Source: Casuarius casuarius (lineage: Eukaryota > Chordata > Aves > Casuariiformes > Casuariidae). Taken from it: 64,000 nt of DNA. Each line of letters opens with the position of its first letter. The stretch's first letter is position 1. A program made the position numbers and the translations under genes. Below, piece after piece: positions 24,430 through 34,640 of this stretch. Location of the stretch: NCBI GenBank assembly GCA_003342895.1, contig PTFA01000042.1:434001-498000 (forward strand), written 5' to 3'. The notes below the pieces were generated by a model. It was given only the letters and a program-made list of their open reading frames with translations, did not search any database and was not told the origin of the DNA.

Positions 24430-25300
24430 AGCAACATTATAGATGCCTCTCCCCTTCTCTTAACGCTGTCATCTTGGTGAAGGTGAATGTAGTCTTTACT
24501 TTTACCAGTGGTTCCTTTCAGATCTCTCATCCTTTGACCCACTTCTTGCTCTCTGTCAGTCTTCCTTCCATCCCACCACTCCCTTTTCAGCCCCTAGGAA
24601 GTTAATTCCTGACTCTGTGGCTGTTTCTTTTGTTTAGTTTCTCTTGCTGCTCTCATTCATTTCTGTCAGTGTTATAGTCAATGTTTCCAAGACAAGCTGT
24701 TTTGTTCCTTCTGTGCAACAGTTTATGTTCCTCAGCCCTACTTTTATTCATTCTCCATGAGGAGCATTCTCACTTCTGCTCTCTCACACTGTGCCAGTAT
24801 TCAATTTCTTTTCCAACATTTTCCTTCCTAAATCACTTTATTCCTTTGTTCAGTTCATCCCAACCAATACTTCCCAGCATTTTGAGTCTCACATTTTCCC
24901 CCATTTTTTCTCCTGCATAAAATCATTTTTTCTGTACTAAAAAGTGCAAACATTTCCCCTAAAGGTAGTAATAACTGCCATGACCTTTCCTGTCCAGTCC
25001 CTATTCAACTGCTTTAGTCCTTGTCCCAGTTTCCAACTCATGTCATCCTTCAGCTATCACCCTTTTCCCCTCCTATTTTGCTTTTGCTTTTGTTTTCATC
25101 TCCTCCACTTCACTTTCCCCCTTTAGCTACATTTTTTCCCTTAAGTTTCTGTTCCTCAGCCAGTGCAAACACTCTTATATTTTCCAACTAACTTAGTCTC
25201 TGTTTCCGTCCTACCTCTCTCCTCCCCTTGGTCAGGGGAACCCACTAATTTGTTTTCCTCTACCAGCTCTTTCTTTCCTATTAGAGATATTTATTGCAGT
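24430..25300 (+). other. Pyrimidine-biased segment
   Basis: For nearly 0.9 kb the + strand is dominated by C and T, with TTCC, CTTTC and TCTCC runs, and G is scarce. It is not a simple microsatellite, because no unit repeats. Open frames here (24408-25351) encode Phe/Ser/Leu/Pro-rich strings that merely reflect composition. It may be a very decayed transposon, a strand-asymmetric transcribed intron, or an old polypyrimidine tract. Confidence 0.55.
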
Positions 25301-27057
25301 ACCCAAAAGTGCTGGATGCCGTCATCTTGTCACTTACTGATTAAGACATAGAAATGTGGGACTTAATCATTATTAGTGTTTATCTCATCTTTCAGACCTT
25401 TGCTCCTCTATCTCTTATGACCTCCCTGCTACTATGCAGACAGTTGAAAATTGACTGTTTCTGGCTAAGATAAACAAGCATTTCTGGAAATTCTGAACTC
25501 TCTGGGAAACAGGTGCTTCTGAAAATGCTGATTTAAAACAGGGCTAGCAGTGGGAAAATATCAACAAGAGGTCTATAGGAAACTATGTGTCCAAGACACT
25601 GCGCCTCCCATCCCTGTGCAATTTTGAGTGCTTGAGCAAGCAGTGGCCCTTGTTGCTCATTCCCACTTGCATACTGCCCCATTCCCAGCACAGGTGGGTG
25701 TGCAGCCCCATGGTGAATTAGGGAGTAGATCCCACTGAAAAACTAACCATTTCTTCATTCTGAGATCCTTTTTGGACAAATCAGTTCCCCTTTTGGTTCA
25801 CTGTGGAGCCACACAGACAGCAGTGCTGGAGCACTGAAGAGTTGGCCTGGGGGCAGCAGTGGGTGCCAGTGGGTGAAGAGGGTAGAAATGGTTGAGATTA
25901 GCTTCAGCAATGCCTACCAGCACATGTGAAGCCACAGCCCGACATAGAAAGCAGAACTGCAGTAATCAGTGGAGAAGTTGTTTTGTTCCATGCATCCATC
26001 TGTAATTGGCTCTCTCTTACCCAGTAGCATGTTTGATTTTGCTAGGTGATAAGGAAGCAAATGCATTGATTTGGTCTCCCATTAAAACTGACTGCTGCTC
26101 AGTAAAGAAATCTCTTAGGTCAACTAAAAGGCACCTGGGATGCGAATACGTAGCCTGGACAGCGTTGAGGTTAAATATCTGCTCCCATTACACTGTTCCT
26201 TCTGATGTTGCGCTAAAATGATTTGGCATAAGCTGGTCATCAGAAGCTAAACAAGTACATTTGTGATCTCTTCCAGTGTTGTCCTCAACCACCTTTTTTC
26301 CTGATTAATTGTCTCAGACTTTCACACAGAGATACAAAGATTTTCTAAAAGAAACACTGTGCCAAGACTGCTACCACTGAGAGGCCTCAAAGATGATATT
26401 GGTTTCCTTGTTTTCACCAATACATTGCTTTCTTTTTTTAGGATAATATTTATTAAAGATAACCTGAAAATTACAGCAGCATCACTCACTATTCCCACGC
26501 TACACTTAAAGATATGTTGGTAGTTTTAGATCTTTTGTCAAGGCTTGTGTTAGATCTTGAAAATATGACCACAACTGGAATCAGACGTCATTCTTATTCA
26601 TTATTATTTTTTAAATCAACTACAGATTTATATGCTCGCCTAAAAATAAGTTTATAGATTCTAAGAAGAACAAAGACAATCTATGATAATCTAGTCTGGA
26701 CTCTTGAATTAAATAAATTGTAGGATGTCAAGCGGGCATAATTTCAGCTATTGATGTAGACTGCTAGATTCTAATTTATCCATAACTTAGTCAATATCAG
26801 ACATAAGTCCCTTGCTTACAAAGTTATTAGAATTTTAATAAAACCAAGGAAATGCTAGGACAAAAATATATTAAGATGGCATAAAAGCTCTGCATACGTA
26901 TAAGTATTTTAAAGATAGACTAGATGTTAATTAGAATGTCTTAATTGAACATTTCCAAATATGAACATTTTCAGATTCTTTTAGAATACATTTTCAATTC
27001 TGCATAAAGTAGGCTTCAAATGCTTAGTATTGATAGAAGTATAAATGCCTGTAAAGA
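25301..27057. other. Non-coding DNA, no gene seen
   Basis: Composition returns to mixed and then AT-rich after about 26300. No transposon was recognised. One frame at 26006-26221 (71 codons) is unsupported. Confidence 0.55.
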
Positions 27058-27158
27058 TGTTCTTATATGTTACCGATACATATAAATGTTACTGGTATGC
27101 ATATATAAGTTTTTGTTATATGTTACATGATAGGTGTTCTTACATGTTACTGATACAT
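27058..27158 (+). repeat. Degenerate ATGTTAC/GATACAT repeats
   Basis: TGTTCTTATATGTTACCGAT near 27058 recurs as TGTTCTTACATGTTACTGAT near 27135, 77 bp later, with shorter variants (ATGTTACTGGTATGCATATA) between them. The copy is followed at 27159-27184 by GATCTGATACAGATC and CAGATCTG, a short palindromic patch. Confidence 0.65.
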
Positions 27159-27589
27159 GAGATCTGATACAGATCTCAGATCTGTATAACTTTGTTGAGG
27201 GTATGCAATGTCATCTATACACTTTCAGACTGATACAGAGTGAGCTCAGGGAGACAAGTTTATTTAGAAGAGCAGTGTTTAAGTTAACATATAAAAATAA
27301 GTTAAAGAAAAATTTTCAGGTTTGTTGAGTTTGGGTGTAGTAGTTTGGATTTTTCGTTTTTGCTTTCTTTTTACTGTCCATCTATCAAAGCAAGAAATTG
27401 TCATGAGTTATAGTTCCTATCTGCTTCCTACCTAAATATAAGCCACCATTCTGTAGAATCTGCAGTCAGTCATTTATAGCCATGAGGTAGACATGAGTAA
27501 CCACAACTTGTTTTTTCTCCTTTCTAAGTTGATCTAGCCTTCAACAAAATATCCTGGAAATATGTCTAGAAAATTGTTAAAAAATGCAC
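27159..27589. other. AT-rich non-coding DNA
   Basis: The first 26 bases carry the palindromic GATCTGATACAGATC/CAGATCTG patch that follows the degenerate repeats; nothing else is recognised. Confidence 0.5.
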
Positions 27590-27971
27590 AGCACCTCATA
27601 TGATGGGGAGTTACTCTCTCTGGGAGGGAGTAGGCATCTCTACCATCACCGACCTTACTCCCCAGGTTCAGGAAAAGGAGGGCAGTTTTATTTCCAGCTA
27701 GGACTCCCTCCTGTGAGAGACACATCCCGTTTGGCCTTTCCCCTTCGTCGCCTGCCTCCCCTTTCTTCGAGCCCACATGAGGGGGCTCTGGAGGTCCTCA
27801 TCGAGGCTGAACACAGCCCACCCCGGCATCTCCAGAGCTCATCTCCTGTGACTGGCACACGTGGAGGGCACCTGACCAGTCTGGGGGTGGGATTCGATTT
27901 TGTTGCAGGCAGTTATGGTGCTACTCTACTGGTACTCTTGTGCTGCAAGTGGCCTCTAGCAGATTGCTAAT
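27590..27971. other. GC-richer islet abutting a CR1 relic
   Basis: This stretch is clearly GC-richer than the flanks, with about eight CpGs around 27720-27895 including CCTTCGTCGCCTGCC. A 128-codon + strand frame (27584-27970) and an 80-codon - strand frame (27534-27776) overlap here. Such overlap on both strands is typical of stop-poor GC-rich DNA, and neither product is recognisable. It ends exactly where the CR1-like element begins. Confidence 0.4.
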
Positions 27972-28745
27972 GAGAGACTAAAAAGATATGGCCATGCTGG
28001 GTGGGAGCCAAGGACAGACCCTCCTCTATCTTGTCTCCAAAAGTGGCAGACCACGGATATTTAGGAAATGGTGTGAGTATCAAGGAGGCATATAATAGGT
28101 TCTTCCCTGAATACTCAGTATCTGGGTGTCGTTAGCTCACTCACTTCCACAGCCAGAGGTGGCATCTTGGCATTTAATAGTCTTCACTGGATTATTTTAC
28201 CAGGATTTTTCCAATGCTTTCTTGAACTCATGAAAAACTATCAGCTTCCTTGGAGCCCTGTGGCAGGGAGTTTCACAGCTTAAGTACAAGTTGTGCGAGG
28301 AACCACTTCATGCTGGTGTTATGAACTTGGCCTCGGCTAGTTTCTTTTCATGCCCCTTAGTCCTTGTATTCAGAGAGGCAGTGAAAGTCATTTCTGATTC
28401 ACTATTTCCACTGCACTGATGGTTTCCTAGACCTCTGTCTCAGTGTTACCATCTTTTCATGCAGGCTCTATACACTTTCTTGTCATGCTTCAAGCCATTT
28501 TTATTGCCCTCATCCGAACCTCCCCTATTTCTGAAAATACAAGCAATGCTTTCACAAATAACAGGCTGTCAGACTTTTAGATATGCCTCTCAATTAGTAT
28601 GTGCATACATTTTGCACATGCTGGGATCAAATGACCTTTGTAAATGTGGCTTGCCAATACCATTGCTTGTGCATTTCCAGCACTGCTCTCTGAATGCTAT
28701 TTGCCTTTTTAATCCTATTCTCAAGGGTTACTCACTTGGTGAGCT
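27972..28745 (-). mobile_element. Old CR1-like LINE relic, 3' part
   Basis: Read on the - strand this is the 3' portion of a CR1-type LINE. On the + strand I recognise, in reverse order of the element: GGCCATGCTGGGTGGGAGCC, a decayed ATCTTGTCTCCAAAAGTGGC block, CCTGTGGCAGGGAGTTTCAC, AAGTTGTGCGAGGAACCACT, TTTCATGCCCCTTAGTCCTT and CCATTTTTATTGCCCTCATC. These fit the reverse complement of tail motifs such as gagttccacaggttaa..tgcgttgtgtg and ccccttagttcttgtgtt that I remember from bird and turtle DNA. It is more diverged than the 21 kb copy and belongs to an older lineage. The 5' (right) limit is uncertain. Confidence 0.72.
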
Positions 28746-29731
28746 CCAATCAAACAAATACTCAGTTGAGTCTGATCTCAGTGTGGCAAACATGCAGAAT
28801 ACAAACAAAAAATAAACACCAGCAGTGATACAAAATTTTAAACTCTTACTTGAGATAAGTACTATATACATATATGTATATATAGTCTGTGCTTTTTATT
28901 TTCTTGAACCTATTTTCCTTCAATGAAGAGTATGACTAATGTCAGAAATAGAGAGGAACATTCTCAATAAATTGCTCCTGTAGTTATCCAATGTCTTTGG
29001 ATACATTTCAGCATTTAATCACCCACAAAAGCTGTTTTTTTGCCTCATATGTTTCTGCATCCTTTAATCATGGAGGAATTAACTGCAAAATCCTATTTTG
29101 TTTTTTTTTTTTTAATTGCATTCATTCCATGTACCAAAACTAGGAATGACAGAATAGTTTTTTCTCTTTTGATGAGGCTACCCAGGAAACTTAAATTTCA
29201 TTCAGATTGGATAAAGAGGATTGCTGCCCTCTTCCCTTCATCCCCACATATCCTGTCTTCCCATATTCTATGCTTCTTTTCAAAGAACTACCATTAAAGG
29301 GAACTTTTGCTCCCAGCCCCTTTCTAAATCGGTAAGGTTGCTGCAGTTTTATGTATATATTTATATATGTTTGTAAAACCAGGCAACTTTTTCAGGGACA
29401 GCTTCAATAGTGTTTTACTCTGAAACGATCTGCTGTAGATTACCAGATAATGCACCTGGAACTACATTAGTTTGCTCAGGCTCATGGTTTATCTGAAAAT
29501 CATTTTCCAGTAATCTTATGTACACCATCTGGATAAACATCCTGTTAGGAATCAGTGGCTGAAAGGAGAAGGAAGTAGTCTATTCCCCCAAACCATTGCT
29601 AAGCAGCTCCAAGAGTAACAACCAAATTGTTTATTCATCCTGCGCGAACCTGTGTCCAGCAAGATTGCTCGTCCCCATCTGAGGCGTGGACATGCACTCA
29701 CGACTGCCAAATAAGCTGTGCAAAATTTGTA

Positions 29732-29744
29732 CCCCCCCCCCCCC
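29732..29744 (+). repeat. Poly-C run of 13
   Basis: A 13-C homopolymer follows CAAAATTTGTA. Long C/G homopolymers are uncommon, length-unstable and error-prone in sequencing, so the true length may differ. Confidence 0.9.
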
Positions 29745-29782
29745 AATTATCAAGCTGTCATACTCATTTTCCTTTTTTTCCT

Positions 29783-29818
29783 AGTGATTGATGGAAAGTG
29801 ATTGATGAAAAGTGATTA
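29783..29818 (+). repeat. Short tandem repeat, 14-bp unit, 2.5 copies
   Basis: Two copies of an AGTGATTGATGRAA-type unit and a third partial copy AGTGATTA. It is a small local duplication. Confidence 0.85.
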
Positions 29819-30429
29819 TTTTTAGCTGGGGTTCATGAGCACCGTTATCACAAAAGAGGCCCTCTGCCCACGACAGCACGAGGTTCGTGTTGCTTGAAAC
29901 CGCTCCACCGTACTCAAAACGCAAGGATTTGTAAGCCATGAAGATGCACAGGGCAGAAAAAAGCGGTGGGGAAGCGAGAAGGCCATCTGGGATCCTAGAA
30001 ATCGCTCCCCAACCAGCTTTGTCCAAACTCCAAGCTTGGATAGCCCAAAAATACTGACCCAGGCTGCTACCTCCTGTGTTGCGCAGCTGGTGCTGGGGTT
30101 GGGGAGAAACCTCTGAGTGCCGTCAGCATTGCGAGGGCGAAGGCAAATGCCTTTAAAAGCATGTCCTTTAAAACGCTTTCATAGTATAACTAAGAAAATT
30201 AGCTGTACTTTAAAAGGTACTAGCTAGCTCAGTTTGGCTGCGTGGGCTTTAAATAGGACCTCGTTGCTGGTGGGGCAGGATAAGTTGCTTTTAAAAACAG
30301 TCAGTCTCAGGTGGCTCCTAAAATGAGACATGGCCCCTGGGACCAAATTTCAGGCTCCTGCCCTACAGTCTGTGTGAGTGCCTCTAAACTGCTCATTCCC
30401 GCACATTCATAGCACCTTGCCATCTGCTT

Positions 30430-30960
30430 CACCGCAGGCAAGTTTACTAGCAAATACATGTGGGCAGCTTCTTATTTAAATTAATTCTGCCAAGATCTCA
30501 CTCATTAATCTCCGGAATGCTGCAGGTGCATTTATTAATAATAATATAAGAGCCTCGTGTTAAAACGGTGTGATCCTTTCTGACATATTAAGCCATTTTT
30601 AATTTGCTCTCATCATCTCCAGCCTCTCTAGCAGACATTAGATAACTCTAAACAAGCTACAGTGATTGAGGTAGAAAGCGAGTGAGTTGTTAATCTTATG
30701 CAAATACCAGTTTAATTTTCGGGGATCTTTGCATCATTGTAAGTGCTGGAAGTCATGGACTATAAAGAGAAAAGGTAATTTCCTGTTTGTTTAATTGATC
30801 TTCTGTAACTTTTCTCCTGGATGGTAAAGCTAGGTAATGGAATTTGCAATGTAAAATCATTATTAGAAGTGCCAGTATGACATTTGATTAATCTGGTCTA
30901 TTTAGGCTTAATAATACATACTTGATTTATGGTCTAGAAGAAAAATTGCTCGCTATTTCC
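30430..30960. promoter_or_regulatory. Strong candidate conserved non-coding element / enhancer
   Basis: Unique AT-rich sequence, free of simple repeats, with dense developmental-factor motifs: TTTAAATTAATTCTG, CTCATTAATCTCC, a perfect POU octamer ATGCAAAT at 30698-30705, an oppositely oriented TTTGCAT at 30728-30734, TTTAATTGATC, TTGATTAATCTGG and GGCTTAATAATAC. This density of octamer and homeodomain cores is typical of vertebrate CNEs near developmental regulators. That it is conserved or active is inference. Confidence 0.45.
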
Positions 30961-31689
30961 CCACCTGCTTTCTAAATATATTTATAAATATATCTAGCGT
31001 TATGATATGGAGACGTATTTCTTCATGCATTATTATCAGTAAATGATAACTCCCCCAAAAGTATGTTTCATCAGCAATAGTATGTTTTCTGTAAGATTTG
31101 CACCAACAGCAAAACTTTCATCTGTGCAATGTCCAAATATTCCTTTAAACCACCAATGCCTTTTTCACTTACATACAAGTTGAAGAGGGTCAGTTCTGGC
31201 CACTTCTTTACTGGCAGATTTCCAAGAGAAACCCAGAATGTGGTCATGACTCAGGAACTGACTGTTCTGAATCAGCATCGAATCAATTTTCTGTAATATT
31301 AGTTTTTGGATAAGACATAAAACAAAAGTACATCTGACTATTTAAGGTAAATAAAGGCCACTTGTCACTTGCCTCAAGTGAAAGAGTACTGCACCTGAGA
31401 CCGTGGCCAGCTTCAGTTCATGTATGACGTATTCTCTCCACCCACATATTCTTATCTCATTTCTATTATATACAGCACCTTTTCTCTCTCCGTGGCCTAA
31501 GCTGCTATTAAAGACTCTTGTTTACTATGACACGTATTGCTTTAATACAGCAGTGAACAACGGTATTTCTTCTTAACAAGTGCTTTGAAGTGAAAACAAC
31601 ATTTTTAAAGGAAGGTACAAACACTGCAAATGATGCAGAAGTACTTGGTAAGATATGGGTTACTTCATGGAAATTTTTTTTTTTAATTA
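30961..31689. other. Non-coding DNA, nothing specific
   Basis: Mixed AT-rich sequence between two candidate regulatory blocks. A run of nine or more T's ends the stretch near 31673-31684. Confidence 0.5.
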
Positions 31690-32010
31690 TACTAAAGAAA
31701 TTATTCTATTCCTGGTTTCGTTTCATTTGACGATAATTGCTGTAACTTCTATTTCCATCACAGTAATATTTAGTGCAATCATATCCATTTAATGTGATCG
31801 TTTATGTTCCACTGCAGTGATCAAAATAGGCAGTCTACTACTTCATGTTACCATTCGTTACACCATACTAAATCAGGCAGCTAAATAAAAGTAATTGTTG
31901 TAAACACACGTGAAATGTACATTTTATGCTACAAAGTGTTATAAAAAGGCCTTTACACTACAGTATTTTCAAATTAAATATCAGCACCTTATGTTTTGTT
32001 TGTACTTGCT
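31690..32010. promoter_or_regulatory. Candidate conserved non-coding element
   Basis: Unique sequence with GACGATAATTGCTGTAAC, GTGATCGTTTATG with a nearby inverted CAGTGATCAAAA, GGCAGCTAAATAAAAGTAAT, and TTGTAAACAC, which fits a forkhead TGTAAACA core. No open frame or repeat. Texture suggests a regulatory element; inference only. Confidence 0.3.
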
Positions 32011-34129
32011 CTGTGCTTCATAACCTGACTTTGGTTTGTAAGTCAAAACTCTATGGAATACATAATACTAGTGAGCTTTAACAAAAAAAAGTGTTGTTCC
32101 ACAATAAGTTGCATTTAAATGCTTCTAGCTATCTATCTGTTGGGGCTGGGACTGCCTGCAAAGACAAAGACAAAACAAAGCAAAACAAATCCTGGGAAGA
32201 CTGCTCTTTGAAACAAGCAAACAAAAAAATTAGTCTGAAGCATTTTCAAGCACTTTTAAAATAAAAGCAAAAAGCCTCTTTGGAAACCTGGGATCTAACT
32301 GGTGGAAGAGAGGTGTTTGTTTATTTGCTTTTTAATGGGAGGCGTATCAGCATGAGCTAGAGCAGCCGAGAGGCACTCCTGCCAGGATCTCGTGGAGATG
32401 CTGCAGCAGGACGCAGAAGAGGCATGGTCGGACCCTGCCCGCAGGAGCAGAGAGGGGATTTGACCCAGCATGTTGCCCCAACTGCAAGCTTAGGAGAGCC
32501 TGGGGAGAGCAGTTGCCTTCCCCATTTGTGAATGGTGTCATAATTTATGAATCTACTCCAATTTTGGAAATACTAGAATGAACAATTTTCAAACCTTTCC
32601 TCTGTCAAAACTATTGACCTGAACATACCAATAATTTTGACTTTTCTGAAACCTTGTTTTCCAATGAATAAATGATTCATCCTCCCTTTTCTTCCTCCTG
32701 AAAATCTTGTCTTTTGCCTGTAGCTCTTCTAAAATGAACCTCTGCAACCTTTATGCAATCAGTAGCCAGATGGTGTCTGGACAAGAAGCTGCCTGATTTA
32801 CCTCTGAGTGATACTAAACTTCCACAGCTGCCGCTGAAAGGGAGCTTTCCTTTTTGCATGAAGAACAGTTTCTAGGGCTCACAATAAAGTGGCAGAATCG
32901 CTGTAGACTAGGGGTTAGGTAGAAATTTATTTTCTTATTTGACTGTGTTTCCAAGGAAAATGAAATCATTGGATGCATCTGTTAAGCTCTAGCCTCTGGA
33001 AAGATTAAAATATTGGTGCCACTGTACTAGGTACTAGTAGGTAGGTGTTTGTGAGATTTCACCAGGAATAGAGTATACAGCCCTGGGCACCCATTTTTCA
33101 AAAAGATGTGCAGAGATGGCTTACCGGGATGGTCAGGAGACGGAAAATCCATCTTCTGAGCAGAGAATGGATGAGTAGGGCTTGATTATACAGCAAAGTA
33201 AAGGCTGCAAAGGAATAAGGCTTCTCTTTCGAAAACAGGTTTTTGGTGGCATGGAAGGGTCTAAAGAGCAAAGAGGGAAGACCGGAAGGATTCAGCCAGC
33301 ACAAGGACAAGCAGAGATAAATTGGGAATGAATAAATCAAAGATGGCAATTAGAGTGAGGTTCTGGAGTAGCCTGCCATGCTGACAGTCTCTCTCTTGCT
33401 CACAAATTAAAAGACAAATTCTTACAGAATGGAAGAAAAAAACCTCTCTTTTCTCTCATTTCCTAAAAAAAAAAAAAAATACTGGTAGAAATAGGGGAGA
33501 GGGAGGGGGAGAGCAGAAAGTATGAACTACTCAGAATTCTTAGCCACTCTTCGGGGAAGAGAAACCGTGTTTATATGTTCCCATCATTCAGTTGAAAATG
33601 ACAGGCAATGATTTCCAGGCTCTTCCCTCTCCTTTTGGTGACTGTTTAAAAATTGTTTGTGTTGGTTTGGGGGTATTTTGTTATAGAGAGAATAGGTATA
33701 TTTGACAAGACTTAAATATGAATTGCTGCTGTGCTGCATGAAATATCTGATAGCAGACACATTTCTAAACAGTGCTTCGCTGTGATGCCTCTGCTTGTTC
33801 CTCCTAAGAAGTTTTCGGCTTTCTAGTTTGTTTATCATTATTATATCTTGTCTTGTCTGATGCATTCAATGGTTTGTAAATGCAACTGTCATTCTGCAGT
33901 TAATAGTGTTGTGGATTTTAATAATTTCCCTCCAGTCATGCTCCATTGTCTTTCTGCAGAGTTTTCTCTTTTATACACAGAAATAGGTATTACACATTCT
34001 ATTTTGCAGTATAACTTTATGGAAGGTGAATCTTAAAGCATCTCGCTAATGAGCTTACTTTGTGTGCTTCACAAAGAGACAAGAATAAAGCCATTTCCTT
34101 TTTCTACAGCCTACCTTTCTGGAAAACAG
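32011..34129. other. Non-coding DNA, no gene seen
   Basis: Holds short purine-rich tracts (CAAAGACAAAGACAAAAC near 32159; AAACAAGCAAACAAAAAA near 32211) and a 15-A run at 33465-33479 flanked by purine-rich AGGGGAGAGGGAGGGGGAGA. Frames at 32347-32541, 33098-33349 and 33584-33865 are unsupported. Confidence 0.5.
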
Positions 34130-34640
34130 TACTGCCAAATTATTGCACCTAATATATCCCTGAAATTCCACTCTATTAAATTAATTTTACCAGTTTAATA
34201 GTTCCCCTTATGTAAATGTTGTACTCAATCATTGAATTTATTTTGATTCTCTAAAATGGCTCTTGGTAGCTCTGCACTGCATTACTTGAATTGAAATTGG
34301 GATGCTAGATTTTTTAAAGATTTTTCTTGGAAACTGAGGCATTTAATCTTATTCTGAGAAAGTAAATATTGGTTAATTAAAGTTTCAGCCTGCAAAAAGA
34401 TTAGAGACATTTAATTAGTCTAAATTATATATCACGCTGCAGTGTAGTAAATTAGATTAGACAAGCCTGATGCTTCAAAATTACATTAATGACTGCATAC
34501 CTTTTATTAATATTGTAATCTTTAATCTTAGATCCCTAAAGGTAGTAATAATTCTCTAACCCATTAATAACTTTAACATTATTATTTAAAACTATAATAA
34601 CTTCTAAAATTTTCGATTTAGCTTAAGATACAAGAAGCAG
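34130..34640. promoter_or_regulatory. Strong candidate conserved non-coding element / enhancer
   Basis: Very dense homeodomain-type cores in repeat-free sequence: TTAATTAA at 34373-34380, TTAATTAG at 34411-34418, CTATTAAATTAATTTTACC, AAATTAGATTAGACAAG, ACATTAATGACTGC, TTATTAATATTGTAATC and CCATTAATAACTTTAAC. No open frame over 60 codons is present. Strong resemblance to CNE texture; activity is inference. Confidence 0.4.

Larger units (their letters stand above)
28746..30429. other. Non-coding DNA with several simple repeats
   Basis: Contains palindromic (TA)n(CATA)n at 28861-28884, a 13-T run at 29101-29113, a TATATATTTATATAT tract at 29350-29370, and the poly-C and AGTGATTGATG repeats listed separately. 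No exon is recognised. Short - strand frames at 29552-30026 are unsupported. Confidence 0.55.

Noticed and set aside
27584..27970. 128-codon + strand open frame
   Set aside because: Lies in a GC-rich islet where stop codons are rare on both strands; the product is unrecognisable.
33230..33400. Possible CR1 fragment (GAGGTTCTGGAGTAGCCTGCC)
   Set aside because: One short phrase resembles a CR1 tail motif, but the neighbouring landmarks are missing.
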